64,000 bases of DNA from Ardenticatenaceae bacterium (GTDB lineage Bacteria; Chloroflexota; Anaerolineae; Promineifilales; Promineifilaceae): assembly GCA_020634495.1 (NCBI GenBank), contig JACKBR010000009.1:58955-122954 (forward strand), given 5' to 3'. The translations under genes were made by a program, and so were the position numbers. The notes under the pieces are model-generated. The model saw only the letters and a program-made list of their open reading frames with translations. It was not told where the DNA came from and ran no database searches. Positions 54,436 through 63,531 of the stretch are shown in pieces (positions within the stretch are counted from its first letter, which is position 1; every line of letters begins with the position of its first letter).

Positions 54436-55611
54436 ATGAACAACTACCAAGACAGAATCCGCGAGTCAGTTCTGGACGAAGCCAACTTCGTTCGGGCGAC
54501 GTTTAGCGGACGGCAGCGGGGGCAGGAGATTCGCTGGCAAAAGCTGGAGCTGCGGCCGGTTGAGGTGAAGGGCCAGCGGCACCTGCAATTTTCTTTTTTT
54601 GATGAGAAGCAGAATATTGTGAAGAATTATCTGGGGGAAACGGCCGTTACCGAACTCACCAGCGCCCTCGACCTTCCCTTTCGCAACTTCCACATCATCA
54701 GCCAAACCGAAACGATCCAAATCAACCTGAGCAAAAAAGGGAAGCCAATCATCAACCGGAAGGCCACAGAAAAGCCACAGGCGGTTGATCTGGCACACGA
54801 TCGGGCCAAAAACACGATTTTGTCCGAAGGCGAAGCGGTTCCATTTTTGCAGGTGATGGGGGTGATGCGAGGGGACGGCCGTATCAAAGCCAATCGCCGC
54901 AGCAAGTTCCAGCAAATCAACGCCTTCCTTAAAATTTTGGCCGAAGTGAACGAGATTGCCGCCCTGCCGGAGCCGGTGCGCATGATCGATTTTGGCTGTG
55001 GCAATGCCTATCTCACGTTTGCCGCTTACCACTATTTGGTCAACATCCTGGGCAAACAGGCAAAAGTCGTTGGTGTGGATGGCCAGGAGAAGCTAATCGC
55101 TCGCAACCAGCGCCGCGCCGAGGAGCTGGGTTGGGATGGCCTGACCTTTGAGCAGGGGCTAATCATTGATTACCAGGCGGATCCGCCGCCCGACATTGTG
55201 GTGGCGCTGCACGCCTGCGACACGGCCACCGACGACACGCTGGCCCAGGGCATCCGCTGGCAAAGCCAGGTGATCATCGCTGCCCCCTGCTGCCACCACC
55301 ATTTGCAGGTGCAGTTGAAGGAACGGCCGTCTCCCCCGGAGTTTACGGCCGTATTGCGCCACAACCTGCTGCACGAACGCCTGGGCGACGTGCTCACCGA
55401 CGCCTTCCGCGCTGCCATTTTGCGCCTGAACGGCTACCAGGTGACGGCCATGCAGTTTGTCTCTCCCGACCACACGCCCAAGAATTTGCTTTTACGGGCC
55501 ATAAAAAAGGGAGAAGATGGGGGGGAAACGGCCGTAGCCGAATACACCCAACTCCAGCAATACTGGCAAGTCATCCCCTACCTTGCTCAACTCCTCAAAG
55601 CTAAACAATAG
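54436..55611 (+). CDS. SAM-dependent methyltransferase with an N-terminal extension
   Basis: The 391-aa protein has an N-terminal domain (about residues 1-140, with QLRP-type basic patches: RATFSGRQRGQEIRWQKLEL) and a C-terminal Rossmann methyltransferase. SAM motif I is MIDFGCGNAYLTFAAYHYL, followed by VVGVDGQEKLIARNQRRAEE and VALHACDTATDDTLAQGI. CCHHH is a notable Cys/His run. This is the broad methyltransferase-domain family (Methyltransf_32-like) with possible rRNA or tRNA targets. The substrate is unknown. Its last 85 bases are part of a duplicated segment, copied downstream at about 56480-56565. Confidence 0.85.
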   Translation: MNNYQDRIRESVLDEANFVRATFSGRQRGQEIRWQKLELRPVEVKGQRHLQFSFFDEKQNIVKNYLGETAVTELTSALDLPFRNFHIISQTETIQINLSKKGKPIINRKATEKPQAVDLAHDRAKNTILSEGEAVPFLQVMGVMRGDGRIKANRRSKFQQINAFLKILAEVNEIAALPEPVRMIDFGCGNAYLTFAAYHYLVNILGKQAKVVGVDGQEKLIARNQRRAEELGWDGLTFEQGLIIDYQADPPPDIVVALHACDTATDDTLAQGIRWQSQVIIAAPCCHHHLQVQLKERPSPPEFTAVLRHNLLHERLGDVLTDAFRAAILRLNGYQVTAMQFVSPDHTPKNLLLRAIKKGEDGGETAVAEYTQLQQYWQVIPYLAQLLKAKQ

Positions 55612-55752
55612 CCTGCCCGGGGAGGCGCTAAGGTTAAAGACTTTTTCTTTGGGCCTTCGCGTGATTGAATCCATCTGCCTTCCCCATTATTCAGGCACCC
55701 AGCTCTCAAATCAGTTTGACAATTTACCCCCACCCGCGCAGAATTAGACACC

Positions 55753-56160
55753 ATGAAATTACGCAATAATGTTGCCCGCCTCACGATGTTCATCTTTGGC
55801 CTTTTGGCTTTTGTCTTGGGTGTGATTGGCCTGAAAAGCCCCAAAACCTTGCTGAAGCAAATGGGCTTTACGGCCGTTCCTCCCCAAGACCGCGCCGAAC
55901 ACGATTACACCCATGTTTTTGTCATGACCTCGTCGATGGCCTCGACCAACATGGGCATCTATTACATGCTGGCTGCCCTGCTCAACGTACGCCAGTTTTT
56001 CACCTGGACAGTGCCTTTTCGGGTGGTGACGTTTATTGTGTTTACAACGGCCGTTCTCAAAAAACAAGCCCCGCTCAAATTCATCACCGTACCCGTGTGG
56101 GAACTCACCGGCGCTTTGCTTACCGGCTGGGCTTTGTGGTCTGAAAAGAAAACCAAATAA
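55753..56160 (+). CDS. Small membrane protein of unknown function
   Basis: The 135-aa protein has about four hydrophobic segments: residues about 8-26 (LTMFIFGLLAFVLGVIG), 60-76, 82-100 and 112-128. The YTHVFVMTSSMASTNMGIYY stretch is distinctive. It has a short cytosolic loop with PQDRAEHDYTH. It resembles small DUF-type membrane proteins with four helices; no function is assigned. A decayed copy of this gene lies 500 bp downstream. No clear ribosome site; start is the first ATG after the methyltransferase. Confidence 0.75.
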   Translation: MKLRNNVARLTMFIFGLLAFVLGVIGLKSPKTLLKQMGFTAVPPQDRAEHDYTHVFVMTSSMASTNMGIYYMLAALLNVRQFFTWTVPFRVVTFIVFTTAVLKKQAPLKFITVPVWELTGALLTGWALWSEKKTK

Positions 56161-56190
56161 TCATCTTCAATAAGACAGCAGGAGATCAAG

Positions 56191-56385
56191 ATGACTGACC
56201 AGCAAAATGACCCTTATCGGGCGTATACTTGTCTTGTTAAAGTGAGTGGAATCGATGGCCAATTCTACAGCTTCACTGGAGCGCAGCAGATTTGTCAAAG
56301 CCGAGATGGTTCGGCGGATGCAAATCCAGCGCGGCCGTGGATCGCTATTGATCCTGGCAATGAATCTGACGCTCACCACACTTAA
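56191..56385 (+). CDS. Short hypothetical reading frame with a good ribosome site
   Basis: An AGGAGA site lies about 6 bases before the ATG. The 64-aa product (MTDQQNDPYRAYTCLVKVSG, then DGQFYSFTGAQQICQS) has no recognised domain. A second frame from 56246 holds MVRRMQIQRGRGSLLILAM, which looks more protein-like in its second half. A single frameshift inside a formerly longer gene would explain both. It sits between the intact membrane gene and its decayed copy, so a broken gene is a serious possibility. Confidence 0.35.
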   Translation: MTDQQNDPYRAYTCLVKVSGIDGQFYSFTGAQQICQSRDGSADANPARPWIAIDPGNESDAHHT

Positions 56386-56479
56386 AAGCCGCTCTTGGTG
56401 CTGGGCAGGCGTCAAGTTGTTTAGTGTAGCTGTTTTTCGCCAAACCTGCTTTTGCAGGCAATGTAGAAGATGATTGCGG

Positions 56480-57055
56480 TTGAAACGGCCGAGCCGAATA
56501 CACCCAACCCAGCAAATACTGGCAAGTCATCCCGTCACCTTGCTCAACTCCTCAAAGCTAAAAATAGCCTGCCTGGGGATGCGCTATTAAAGATTTTTCT
56601 TTGGGCCTCGTGATTGAATCCATCTGCCTTCCCATTATTCAGGCACCAGCCTCAAATCAGTTTGACAATTTACCCCACCGCGCAGAATTAGACACCAGAA
56701 ATTACGCAATAATGTTGCCCGCCTCACGATGTTCATCTATGGCCTTTTGGCTTTTGTCTTGGTGTGATTCCTGAAAGCCCCAAAACCTTGCTGAAGCAAT
56801 GGGCTTTACGGCCGTTCTCCCCAAGACCGCGCCGAAACACGATTACACCCACGTCTTTGTCAGACCTCGTCGATGGCCTCCACCAACATGGGCATCTATA
56901 CATGCTGGCTGCCCTAAACGTGCGCCAGTTTTTCTCGACGGTGCCTTTCGGTTTTATTGATGGATTTACACGCTCTCAAAAAGCCAGGCCCGCTCAAGTT
57001 CATCACCGTACGCTTTTGGAGCTTAACTGCTTGAGCTCACTGGCACTCTTATGAG
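56480..57055 (+). pseudogene. Decayed tandem copy of the methyltransferase 3' end and membrane-protein gene
   Basis: The segment matches 55525-56150 in order, from the last codons of the methyltransferase gene to near the end of the 135-aa membrane gene. Differences are dominated by one- to several-base deletions spread through the copy, for example loss of bases in the CCCAACTCCAGC, GCTAAGGTTAAAGAC and GTGATTGGCCTG parts. A few substitutions occur. About 50 bases are lost in total. No frame remains open over the gene. It is either true decay by deletion or a low-quality duplicate from assembly. Confidence 0.85.
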
Positions 57056-57157
57056 CAGGTCAACCGAAAATAATCCCAAGCTACCAACAGTGCTAAAATA
57101 AAATGCAAGCAGATCACTTAAAAACTTGCCAACCTGCACACTTACACACCTAATCTC

Positions 57158-57967
57158 ATGCACTACCTCATTGACGGCCACAATCTCATCGCCAAACTGC
57201 CAGACATTGACCTGAGCGACCCAGACGATGAAATCCAACTTGTTTTGAAACTGCGGCAGTGGACGGCCGTTTCCGCCAAGCGCGTCGTCACCGTTTATTT
57301 TGATGGCGGCATCCCCGGCGGTCACAACGTCAACCTCTCTAATTCCCAGGTAAAAGTGATTTTTGTTTCCGAAGGCAAAACGGCCGATTCCCTCCTCATC
57401 GCCCGCATCAACCGCGTCAAAAACCCGCCAGAATTTGTGTTGGTCACCAGCGATCAGGAAATCATCAACGCCGCCAACAAGCGCAAAATGAAGGTGCTGC
57501 GCAGCGAAAAGTTCGCCATGCGCCTGGGCCGCGACCGGGAAGAGCGCACCCTGCCCGGCCCCACCATCACCGACGACGACCCCGTCATCAGCGACGCCGA
57601 AGTGGCCCAGTGGCTTGACCTGTTTGGCCCCGTGGATGAAAAAGCGCTGCGCAACCGCCCCAGGCCCATTCCGCCCAACCGCGCCATCCCCGAACCAGAA
57701 CCGGAGCCAGAACCAGAAGACACAACGCCCAAACCACCCGCCAGCCACGACCGCGAAAACCCCGAACTCAGCGATGACGAGCTGCGCGAATGGCTCACCC
57801 TTTTTGGCAGCGAACCGAAACCAGCAGCACCAGCCACCCATAAACCAGCCGCCAAAACGAAGAAAAAAAGCACGCCTTCGCCCAAAAAGAAAAAATCCCC
57901 CAACCCGCAGAACCTCAGTAATGAAGACCTGGCCGCCTGGAACGCCTACTTTGGCCAGGATGACTAA
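57158..57967 (+). CDS. NYN-domain RNase-like protein with three C-terminal W-x3-FG motifs
   Basis: The N-terminal 120 residues are a NYN/PIN fold of the YacP type: MHYLIDGHNLIAKLPDIDLS, VVTVYFDGGIPGG and LVTSDQEIINAANKRKMKVL, with acidic residues for metal-dependent RNA cleavage. The tail is low-complexity Pro/Glu/Lys with three copies of one motif: VISDAEVAQWLDLFG (about residues 147-161), LSDDELREWLTLFG (about 206-219) and LSNEDLAAWNAYFG (about 253-266). The pattern is [LI]S[DN]x[ED][LV]xxWxxxFG. Spaced short motifs of this sort usually bind a partner protein. The next gene starts one base after its stop. Confidence 0.87.
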   Translation: MHYLIDGHNLIAKLPDIDLSDPDDEIQLVLKLRQWTAVSAKRVVTVYFDGGIPGGHNVNLSNSQVKVIFVSEGKTADSLLIARINRVKNPPEFVLVTSDQEIINAANKRKMKVLRSEKFAMRLGRDREERTLPGPTITDDDPVISDAEVAQWLDLFGPVDEKALRNRPRPIPPNRAIPEPEPEPEPEDTTPKPPASHDRENPELSDDELREWLTLFGSEPKPAAPATHKPAAKTKKKSTPSPKKKKSPNPQNLSNEDLAAWNAYFGQDD

Positions 57968-57968
57968 G

Positions 57969-59891
57969 ATGAATTCACCAAGCAACACAAGCGCCGCTGG
58001 CAAAAGACCAATCCCTGCCGCATTGTTCCTCATGCTGCTTTTTGGCTATCTCGTTTTGCGTGACGCATGGCTGTCTGATGATGCCTACATCACCTTTCGC
58101 ACGGTGGATAATTTTGTCAACGGGTATGGCCTAACCTGGAACACAGTCGAGCGCGTGCAGGTGTATACTCATCCGCTGTGGATGTTCCTGAACAGCCTGT
58201 TTTATGCGCTAACGCACGAAATTTACCTGACGAGCATCTTGTTATCTACGGCCGTTTCCCTGCTGACCGTTTTTTTGTTGGTTACCCGGCTGGCTGAGCG
58301 CGGAGCAACGGCCGTCATCGCTTTGCTCCTCCTAAGTTCATCCCGCGCCTACATCGATTACGCCACCTCCGGGCTAGAAAACCCGCTAACCCACCTGCTC
58401 CTGATTCTCTTTTTTATTATCTATTTTCGACCAGCTACCAGCTTCAAAACGTTATTTTGGCTCGCCTTCATCGCTGCCTTAGCCGCTTTTAACCGGCTCG
58501 ATTCGATTTTGCTATTTCTGCCCGCGCTTCTTTATAAAGCGTGGCCCTTGCGCGGAAAACGCGCCCTGCTGTTCCTGGGGGCCGGGTTTTTACCCCTGCT
58601 CATCTGGTTAGGGTTTGCCACCTTTTATTACGGTTTTCCATTTCCCAACACAGCCTATGCCAAACTCAACACCAGCATTCCGCCGAAGGAGCTTTTTGAG
58701 CAAGGTGTTTATTATTATGTAAACTCTGCCTGGCTCGACCCCATCACCCTGATGACCATCGCCAGCAGCGTCATTTTGGCTGTTTGGCACCGGCAAAAAG
58801 ATAAAATTCCCCTCGTTTTGGGCATGGCGCTCTATCTGTTTTACATTTTGCGCATTGGGGGAGATTTTATGAGCGGCCGTTTCTTCACAGGGCCACTTCT
58901 CCTGGCGGTAATTCTCATTGCCCGCCACAAAATGCCTTCATTGGCAAACGGCCGTAGCCAACTGTTGGCCATGCTCATTGTGCTGATCGGCCTCAGCGGC
59001 ATTCATCCCACCCTCATTCCCAAACCAACCAACGAAGCGGCCCTGCGCGACAAGCGGGGCATTGCTGACGAACGGGCTGTTTACACACCGTACACCGGTC
59101 TGATCAACATCAGTCGCAGCCACGACCTGCCGGATTTTGAACCGCGCATCGAAGGCACGCAAGCGCGCCATGGCGAACAGCGCGTGTTTGTCAAGCTCTC
59201 TATCGGCATGTTCGCCTTCTACGCCGGGCCAAAGATTCATGTGATTGATAATTATGCCCTGGCCGATCCGCTGCTGGCCCGGCTGCCCGCTATCCGCCGT
59301 CTCAACTGGCGCATTGGGCACTTTTCGCGCCTGATCCCCGAAGGGTACGAGGCCACCCTGGCCAGCGGCCAAAATCAGCTAACAGACCAGGCGCTGGCTC
59401 GTTATTATGACCAACTTTCGTTGATTACACGGGGTGATTTATGGGATGCCAACCGCCTGCGCGAAATTTGGCACATGAACCTTGGCCAGAATGATTATCT
59501 GATTGATTATGAGGCGTACCGGTATCCGGGCATGGTACACACGCCGCTAACGGCCGTACAAACCCCCAAACCTGCCGGAACACCACTCGACAGCCCAGGC
59601 GTACTGCTCTTTTCCCCGCGTGGCCTGGAGATTCAATTGGAAACGGCCGTTCACCCCACCCAGCTCCAACTCAGCCTGGACAACAACGACGATTACCAAC
59701 TTGTCTACTTCAATGATGGGGTAGAAGTTGGGCAGCAACTCGTGCCCGCGCCTTACACACCAGATGGTTTGGCGGTGCACGAGGTGACCATTCCAGAAAC
59801 GGCCGTAGCTGCCGGATTTAACCGAGTGCGCATCTTCCCCATGCGGGGAGATAATCTGTTTGGCCTGGGGCACTTCACATTTACACCCTAA
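57969..59891 (+). CDS. Multi-pass membrane GT-C-type glycosyltransferase-like protein
   Basis: The ATG at 57969 lies one base after the NYN gene stop, which supports it over more upstream starts inside that gene. The 640-aa protein has about ten membrane segments in residues 15-350. WLSDDAYITFRTVDNFVNGY near the first segment matches the DD-x-YI pattern of arabinofuranosyl- and mannosyl-type GT-C enzymes. The C-terminal half (residues about 370-640) is soluble and beta-rich, probably outside the membrane. The likely donor is a polyprenyl-phosphate sugar. Translationally coupled with the NYN gene, though no functional link is evident. Confidence 0.8.
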   Translation: MNSPSNTSAAGKRPIPAALFLMLLFGYLVLRDAWLSDDAYITFRTVDNFVNGYGLTWNTVERVQVYTHPLWMFLNSLFYALTHEIYLTSILLSTAVSLLTVFLLVTRLAERGATAVIALLLLSSSRAYIDYATSGLENPLTHLLLILFFIIYFRPATSFKTLFWLAFIAALAAFNRLDSILLFLPALLYKAWPLRGKRALLFLGAGFLPLLIWLGFATFYYGFPFPNTAYAKLNTSIPPKELFEQGVYYYVNSAWLDPITLMTIASSVILAVWHRQKDKIPLVLGMALYLFYILRIGGDFMSGRFFTGPLLLAVILIARHKMPSLANGRSQLLAMLIVLIGLSGIHPTLIPKPTNEAALRDKRGIADERAVYTPYTGLINISRSHDLPDFEPRIEGTQARHGEQRVFVKLSIGMFAFYAGPKIHVIDNYALADPLLARLPAIRRLNWRIGHFSRLIPEGYEATLASGQNQLTDQALARYYDQLSLITRGDLWDANRLREIWHMNLGQNDYLIDYEAYRYPGMVHTPLTAVQTPKPAGTPLDSPGVLLFSPRGLEIQLETAVHPTQLQLSLDNNDDYQLVYFNDGVEVGQQLVPAPYTPDGLAVHEVTIPETAVAAGFNRVRIFPMRGDNLFGLGHFTFTP

Positions 59892-59921
59892 TCCACTTAT
59901 TTTGTCATAAAATGATTTGCT

Positions 59922-61292
59922 ATGGATTCCCAAATGAATCGCCAACATCTGAAAAAAGCAATGATTCCGCTAGGCTTATTTTTCATCCTGGCCTTTGCGT
60001 ACTTATTGGCCATCCCATCCGGCGAATCCCCGGACGAGGGCGGGCATGTGCAGTGCATTGAACAGGTCTCCCTGCTCAACCGTTTACCCATCATGGAGCC
60101 TAAACCCACTGGCCAAAGCTGGGCCAGAACCTATGCGTTATCCGGCATCGTCTGTTACCACATGCCGGGTTACTACCTGCTTGCCGGAAGCCTGCAAGAA
60201 GCAGTCCACACCTTTACTGAACAGTCCTTGCACTATGAATTTCCGCCATCCAACCCCAACGGGCCATCCCCCAACATGTTTCTACATGCGGCAAAAACAA
60301 GCCCATTCCCGCTAGAAGAGCCAGCTACGATGACCATTCTGCGGCTATTTTCGCTGCTGTTATGGGCCGGGATGTGCCTCTTAACCTATGGCATTGCCCG
60401 GCGTCTTGCCCCGCAGCAAACGCTGGCCGCTCCGCTGGCAGTGACCATTTTGGCCGGTTGGCCCCAGTTTGTGTTCATGAGCCGAGCCATTAATAACGAT
60501 GCCCTGGCCATTCCCCTTTCTATCCTTGTTTTGTGGTTGCTGCTGGATGTGGGCAAACCAAATCGGTATGTGTGGGTAACTTTGCTGGCCTGCCTGGCTG
60601 TGTTAACCAAACTTACCAATCTCTATTTGCTCATTTTGCTGGCCCTGGTGATTCCGGCTGAAATTTGGTGGATGCCTAACAATCGTAAACGGTATTTGTT
60701 CCCCATGCTCATCAGCGTGGCGCTTGTTTTGGGCACCGCACTGCTCATCACCCAACACCCTGTTTTGAGCCAACATGCCCAATACACCTTCCGCGTTACC
60801 AGCCGGATTGCCGAAAGAGCGTCTACCTGGGCTTACTGGGGCGATGTTGCGGCGCTGACGCTGCGTTCTGGCTGGGTTGGCTTTGGCATGATGAATATTT
60901 TTGCTCCGCAGTGGCAGGTTAATCTCTGGTGGCTTCTTGTGGGACTTTCTCTACTGGCTGGCCTCGTCTGGTTTATCCGATTGAACTGGCACCGGCCCAC
61001 CTTCAAAATGCACGCCTTCATTATTTTTCTATGGACATCTGCCATTGTTGGCGGCTATTTGCGCATCAATCTCAACCGGTTCCAGCCGCAGTTTCGCTAT
61101 CTGTTTGCCCTTTTGCCGCTAATCACGTTTTTTGCTGGACTAGGGCTTGAGTGGGTTTACGGCCGTTTCACTCCATCCTCTTCCCGTGCAGCCTCTTACC
61201 TTCTTTTGCTGCTGGCCGGTATCCTTCTCCTGGCCAATGGTTGGATTATCTGGCAAATTGTGATGCCCGCTTACGGCGTATTTAATATTTAA
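59922..61292 (+). CDS. Second multi-pass membrane protein, GT-C/DUF2142-like
   Basis: The 456-aa protein has around ten to eleven membrane segments and an extracytoplasmic loop after the first one: IPSGESPDEGGHVQCIEQVS, with the Asp-Glu pair expected of GT-C-type active sites. PQFVFMSRAINNDALAIPLS and QFRYLFALLPLITFFAGLGL also fit the DUF2142/dolichyl-phosphate-mannose-type family. ATG 59922 is used; 59934 is also possible. It lies 30 bp after the first GT-C-like gene, so they probably share a transcript and work on the same envelope glycan. Substrate unknown. Confidence 0.78.
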   Translation: MDSQMNRQHLKKAMIPLGLFFILAFAYLLAIPSGESPDEGGHVQCIEQVSLLNRLPIMEPKPTGQSWARTYALSGIVCYHMPGYYLLAGSLQEAVHTFTEQSLHYEFPPSNPNGPSPNMFLHAAKTSPFPLEEPATMTILRLFSLLLWAGMCLLTYGIARRLAPQQTLAAPLAVTILAGWPQFVFMSRAINNDALAIPLSILVLWLLLDVGKPNRYVWVTLLACLAVLTKLTNLYLLILLALVIPAEIWWMPNNRKRYLFPMLISVALVLGTALLITQHPVLSQHAQYTFRVTSRIAERASTWAYWGDVAALTLRSGWVGFGMMNIFAPQWQVNLWWLLVGLSLLAGLVWFIRLNWHRPTFKMHAFIIFLWTSAIVGGYLRINLNRFQPQFRYLFALLPLITFFAGLGLEWVYGRFTPSSSRAASYLLLLLAGILLLANGWIIWQIVMPAYGVFNI

Positions 61293-61366
61293 TCGCCACA
61301 TTTTCTGCCCTCGTAACCAACAACTGTTACACAAGCCTGTCTGTCTTCGGCATAGCACTACCGTTT

Positions 61367-62170
61367 TTATGCTTTGCTGCCCTGCACAATATGAACGAAG
61401 AGTGGCAGCTCAGCACCACCTTGCTCATTGACACAAAAACGCATCACGTTCTCCGCCTCTGCCAGCACCGCCTCAATCTTGGCTTCATCCAGTTGGATAC
61501 CCATGACAGGCAGCCAGCCTCGCAAATCCGCCTCCACCAGCGTGCGCAGGCTGGGGAATTTAGCCACACCTTCCTGCGTGGCCACCGACACAGAAGTCAG
61601 GCCCGCATCTTCAGCCAGATGCTTTAACCCCGCTTTATCTCCCAGACCAAAAGGAATGCGTATGGCATCGGCGGCTTGCGAACTGATCATGCTCTCGAAC
61701 AGCGCCACCTCTTCGGCATAGGCAGAATGGTTTTCCAAAGCGTCAAAAACGGCAATAGCCACCCGTCCGCCAGGCACCAAAACGCGCAGCATCTCCCGAA
61801 GCGCCTTGGGCCGATCGGGGAAAAACATCAGGCCAAACTGGCTCACTACCGCATCAAACGATTCCTCAGGAAACGGTAATTTATCAGCCACACCTTGCTG
61901 CCAGGCAATATCTGGTGCTAATTGTTCCGCCACGGCCAGCATACCAGGCGTCATGTCCAGCCCGGTGACTTCTCCAGCGGTGCCCACACATTTGGCAGCT
62001 TCTCTGGCCAAAATACCTGTGCCGCAGGCCACATCCAGCACGCGCTGACCCGGTTCAAGGTTCGCTGCCTGAGCTACCAGTGGTGCCCACTGCCCAAAAA
62101 CTGCGGGAATAAACAGTTCTTCATAAGCAGTTGCCGCATCGATTTGCTCTTGTAACATGACATCGCTCAT
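61367..62170 (-). CDS. UbiE/class I SAM methyltransferase
   Basis: The 267-aa protein has motif I VLDVACGTGILAREAAK (about residues 44-60), motif II EVTGLDMTPGMLAVAE, motif III KLPFPEESFDAVVSQFGLMF and motif IV LREMLRVLVPGGRVAIAVFD. FPDRPKAL matches small-molecule methyltransferases of the UbiE/COQ5 type. Acceptor unknown. It starts 218 bp downstream of the ArsR-type regulator gene on the same strand, so it is a candidate target of that regulator. A repeat-rich region lies between the two. ATG chosen with AGGAGAT about 8 bases upstream. Confidence 0.9.
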   Translation of the reverse strand: MSDVMLQEQIDAATAYEELFIPAVFGQWAPLVAQAANLEPGQRVLDVACGTGILAREAAKCVGTAGEVTGLDMTPGMLAVAEQLAPDIAWQQGVADKLPFPEESFDAVVSQFGLMFFPDRPKALREMLRVLVPGGRVAIAVFDALENHSAYAEEVALFESMISSQAADAIRIPFGLGDKAGLKHLAEDAGLTSVSVATQEGVAKFPSLRTLVEADLRGWLPVMGIQLDEAKIEAVLAEAENVMRFCVNEQGGAELPLFVHIVQGSKA

Positions 62171-62208
62171 TTTTGTATCTCCTTTTCTAGCTACATATCA
62201 CTTTTGAT

Positions 62209-62330
62209 CCGCCCAGCCGTAAACGGCCTGGGCTAGTATATGAAAGCCTCTTCGAGGCTCATTTTCAGCCCTGAAAGGGCTTCCACAAACTAGCCGGGGG
62301 CTTCAGCCTCCTGCGGATGGCCGCCACCTG
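62209..62330. repeat. Cluster of small hairpins, interspersed repeat
   Basis: Three hairpins follow each other: GCCCAGCCG/CGGCCTGGGC (62211-62233), GCCTCTTCGAGGC (62246-62258) and AGCCCTGAAAGGGCT (62267-62281). TAGCCGGGGGCTTCAGCC lies next to them. AGCCCTGAAAGGGCT-type elements are common between genes in several phyla. It may also separate the ArsR-type and methyltransferase transcripts. Confidence 0.65.
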
Positions 62331-62387
62331 CGAATCAACAAAGTGACATGTGACAAGTACAGATAACGTTTTAATCGAAGGGATTTC

Positions 62388-63485
62388 TTAATCCAGCAAG
62401 AATTGTTCGATAGCACCCAAGGTGCTTTTGATGCGTTTCTGGCTAAGGCTGTAACATTTTGCACCCTCGCGCCACTTCTCTTCCAAATATCCCGAGGCGG
62501 TTAACTGCTTTAGGTGGCGAGAAGTAGCTGACTGGCTTAAGTTAAGCTGTGTCATAATATCCTTCGAGCACAGTTCACCGGCCTGGTTCACCAATTGCAC
62601 TATTTGCAGGCGGTTATCATCAGCCAACGCACTTAAGCGCATTAAAATTTCTGAACGGTTGAGATCAGGAGATTGGGTTGTGGTACCTTCTGGCAGCCTG
62701 GCACCAAAAAACAAATAAAGGTTATGAAAGTCACGAAGTGTGCCTAAGTACGGACCCAGATGAGCTGAAGGAACAAACACGACCCGGTCATAATCATGTT
62801 CCTGGATAATCTCGCGCCACGCTTCCGGGACATCCTGGTCAATAACCTTTTGCACGGCGTCAACAATCGGCAACCGCTGCAAATCCAGTTGGCGGAAGGC
62901 GTGGACAGCTTCCTTGAGCATGGGGTGGACGCGATCCCATTCGGCAGCAAAATAATCGAGCCACATTTCTCGTAAATGGCTAACAATTAACTGCTGCATG
63001 GCAGGTGGGTCCTTGAGCAAGGCGTAGGCTTGTGTTTCTATTTGCACATCGACACAATCTTCACGAAAGCGGGATTGCAAATAGTCTAAGTAGGTGCCCA
63101 ACGTGGCGATAATGTCGGTGGGCTGGTTGACTTTTATGGCATTGCTGCCCGTTTGGTTGGGCAACTTTACATAAACATTAAGGATCATGTCCCGCAGTGC
63201 CGTTGGCTCCTGCATAGCCAAATGATCCAAGTAGGCGGGGAAGCTGGCCCAACTTTGCCAGGGATGCACGGCAAAATGCAGCCCTTCCAGCACTAGAACA
63301 TTCTTATTGGCTTGTTGGGGTGTCAGGGAAACGGCCGTATCCACAATCCACTGGCTGTACCCTGATAAATCCTGGACGTTGTTCAACAGCATCATGCTGT
63401 GCAGCACATTATGGGCAGGCTCCAAACCTACCTCAATGTTTGTGCGGGAAGCTTTGCCGATAAATGTAGCATCAGGAGCGGGCAT
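62388..63485 (-). CDS. ArsR-type winged-helix regulator with a large N-terminal domain
   Basis: The 365-aa protein has an N-terminal region of about 265 residues of unknown fold (MPAPDATFIGKASRTNIEVG). An ArsR-type winged helix occupies about residues 278-355: ILMRLSALADDNRLQIVQLV and NLSQSATSRHLKQLTASGYL. No metal-binding Cys pattern like ELCVCDL is seen (ELCSKDIM has one Cys), so metal sensing is doubtful. The start at 63483-63485 follows AGGAT by about 6 bases. A perfect 11-bp palindrome lies 19 bases upstream, probably its own operator. A methyltransferase gene follows. The uvrB gene is divergent. Confidence 0.87.
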   Translation of the reverse strand: MPAPDATFIGKASRTNIEVGLEPAHNVLHSMMLLNNVQDLSGYSQWIVDTAVSLTPQQANKNVLVLEGLHFAVHPWQSWASFPAYLDHLAMQEPTALRDMILNVYVKLPNQTGSNAIKVNQPTDIIATLGTYLDYLQSRFREDCVDVQIETQAYALLKDPPAMQQLIVSHLREMWLDYFAAEWDRVHPMLKEAVHAFRQLDLQRLPIVDAVQKVIDQDVPEAWREIIQEHDYDRVVFVPSAHLGPYLGTLRDFHNLYLFFGARLPEGTTTQSPDLNRSEILMRLSALADDNRLQIVQLVNQAGELCSKDIMTQLNLSQSATSRHLKQLTASGYLEEKWREGAKCYSLSQKRIKSTLGAIEQFLLD

Positions 63486-63503
63486 GTTTTATCCTTTCTA
63501 AAA

Positions 63504-63531
63504 ATATCTACCCGAAGAAGCGGGTAGATAT
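63504..63531. promoter_or_regulatory. Palindromic operator candidate before the ArsR-type gene
   Basis: ATATCTACCCG (63504-63514) and CGGGTAGATAT (63521-63531) are perfect complements around AAGAAG. It lies 19 bases upstream of the regulator start. Palindromes of this size in this place usually bind the regulator itself. An RNA hairpin in the leader is the alternative. Confidence 0.65.

Noticed and set aside
57615..57968. Longer N-terminus for the first GT-C-like gene, running back into the NYN gene
   Set aside because: The upstream part is an out-of-frame reading of the NYN gene tail; ATG 57969 directly after its stop is a better start and gives a normal first membrane segment.
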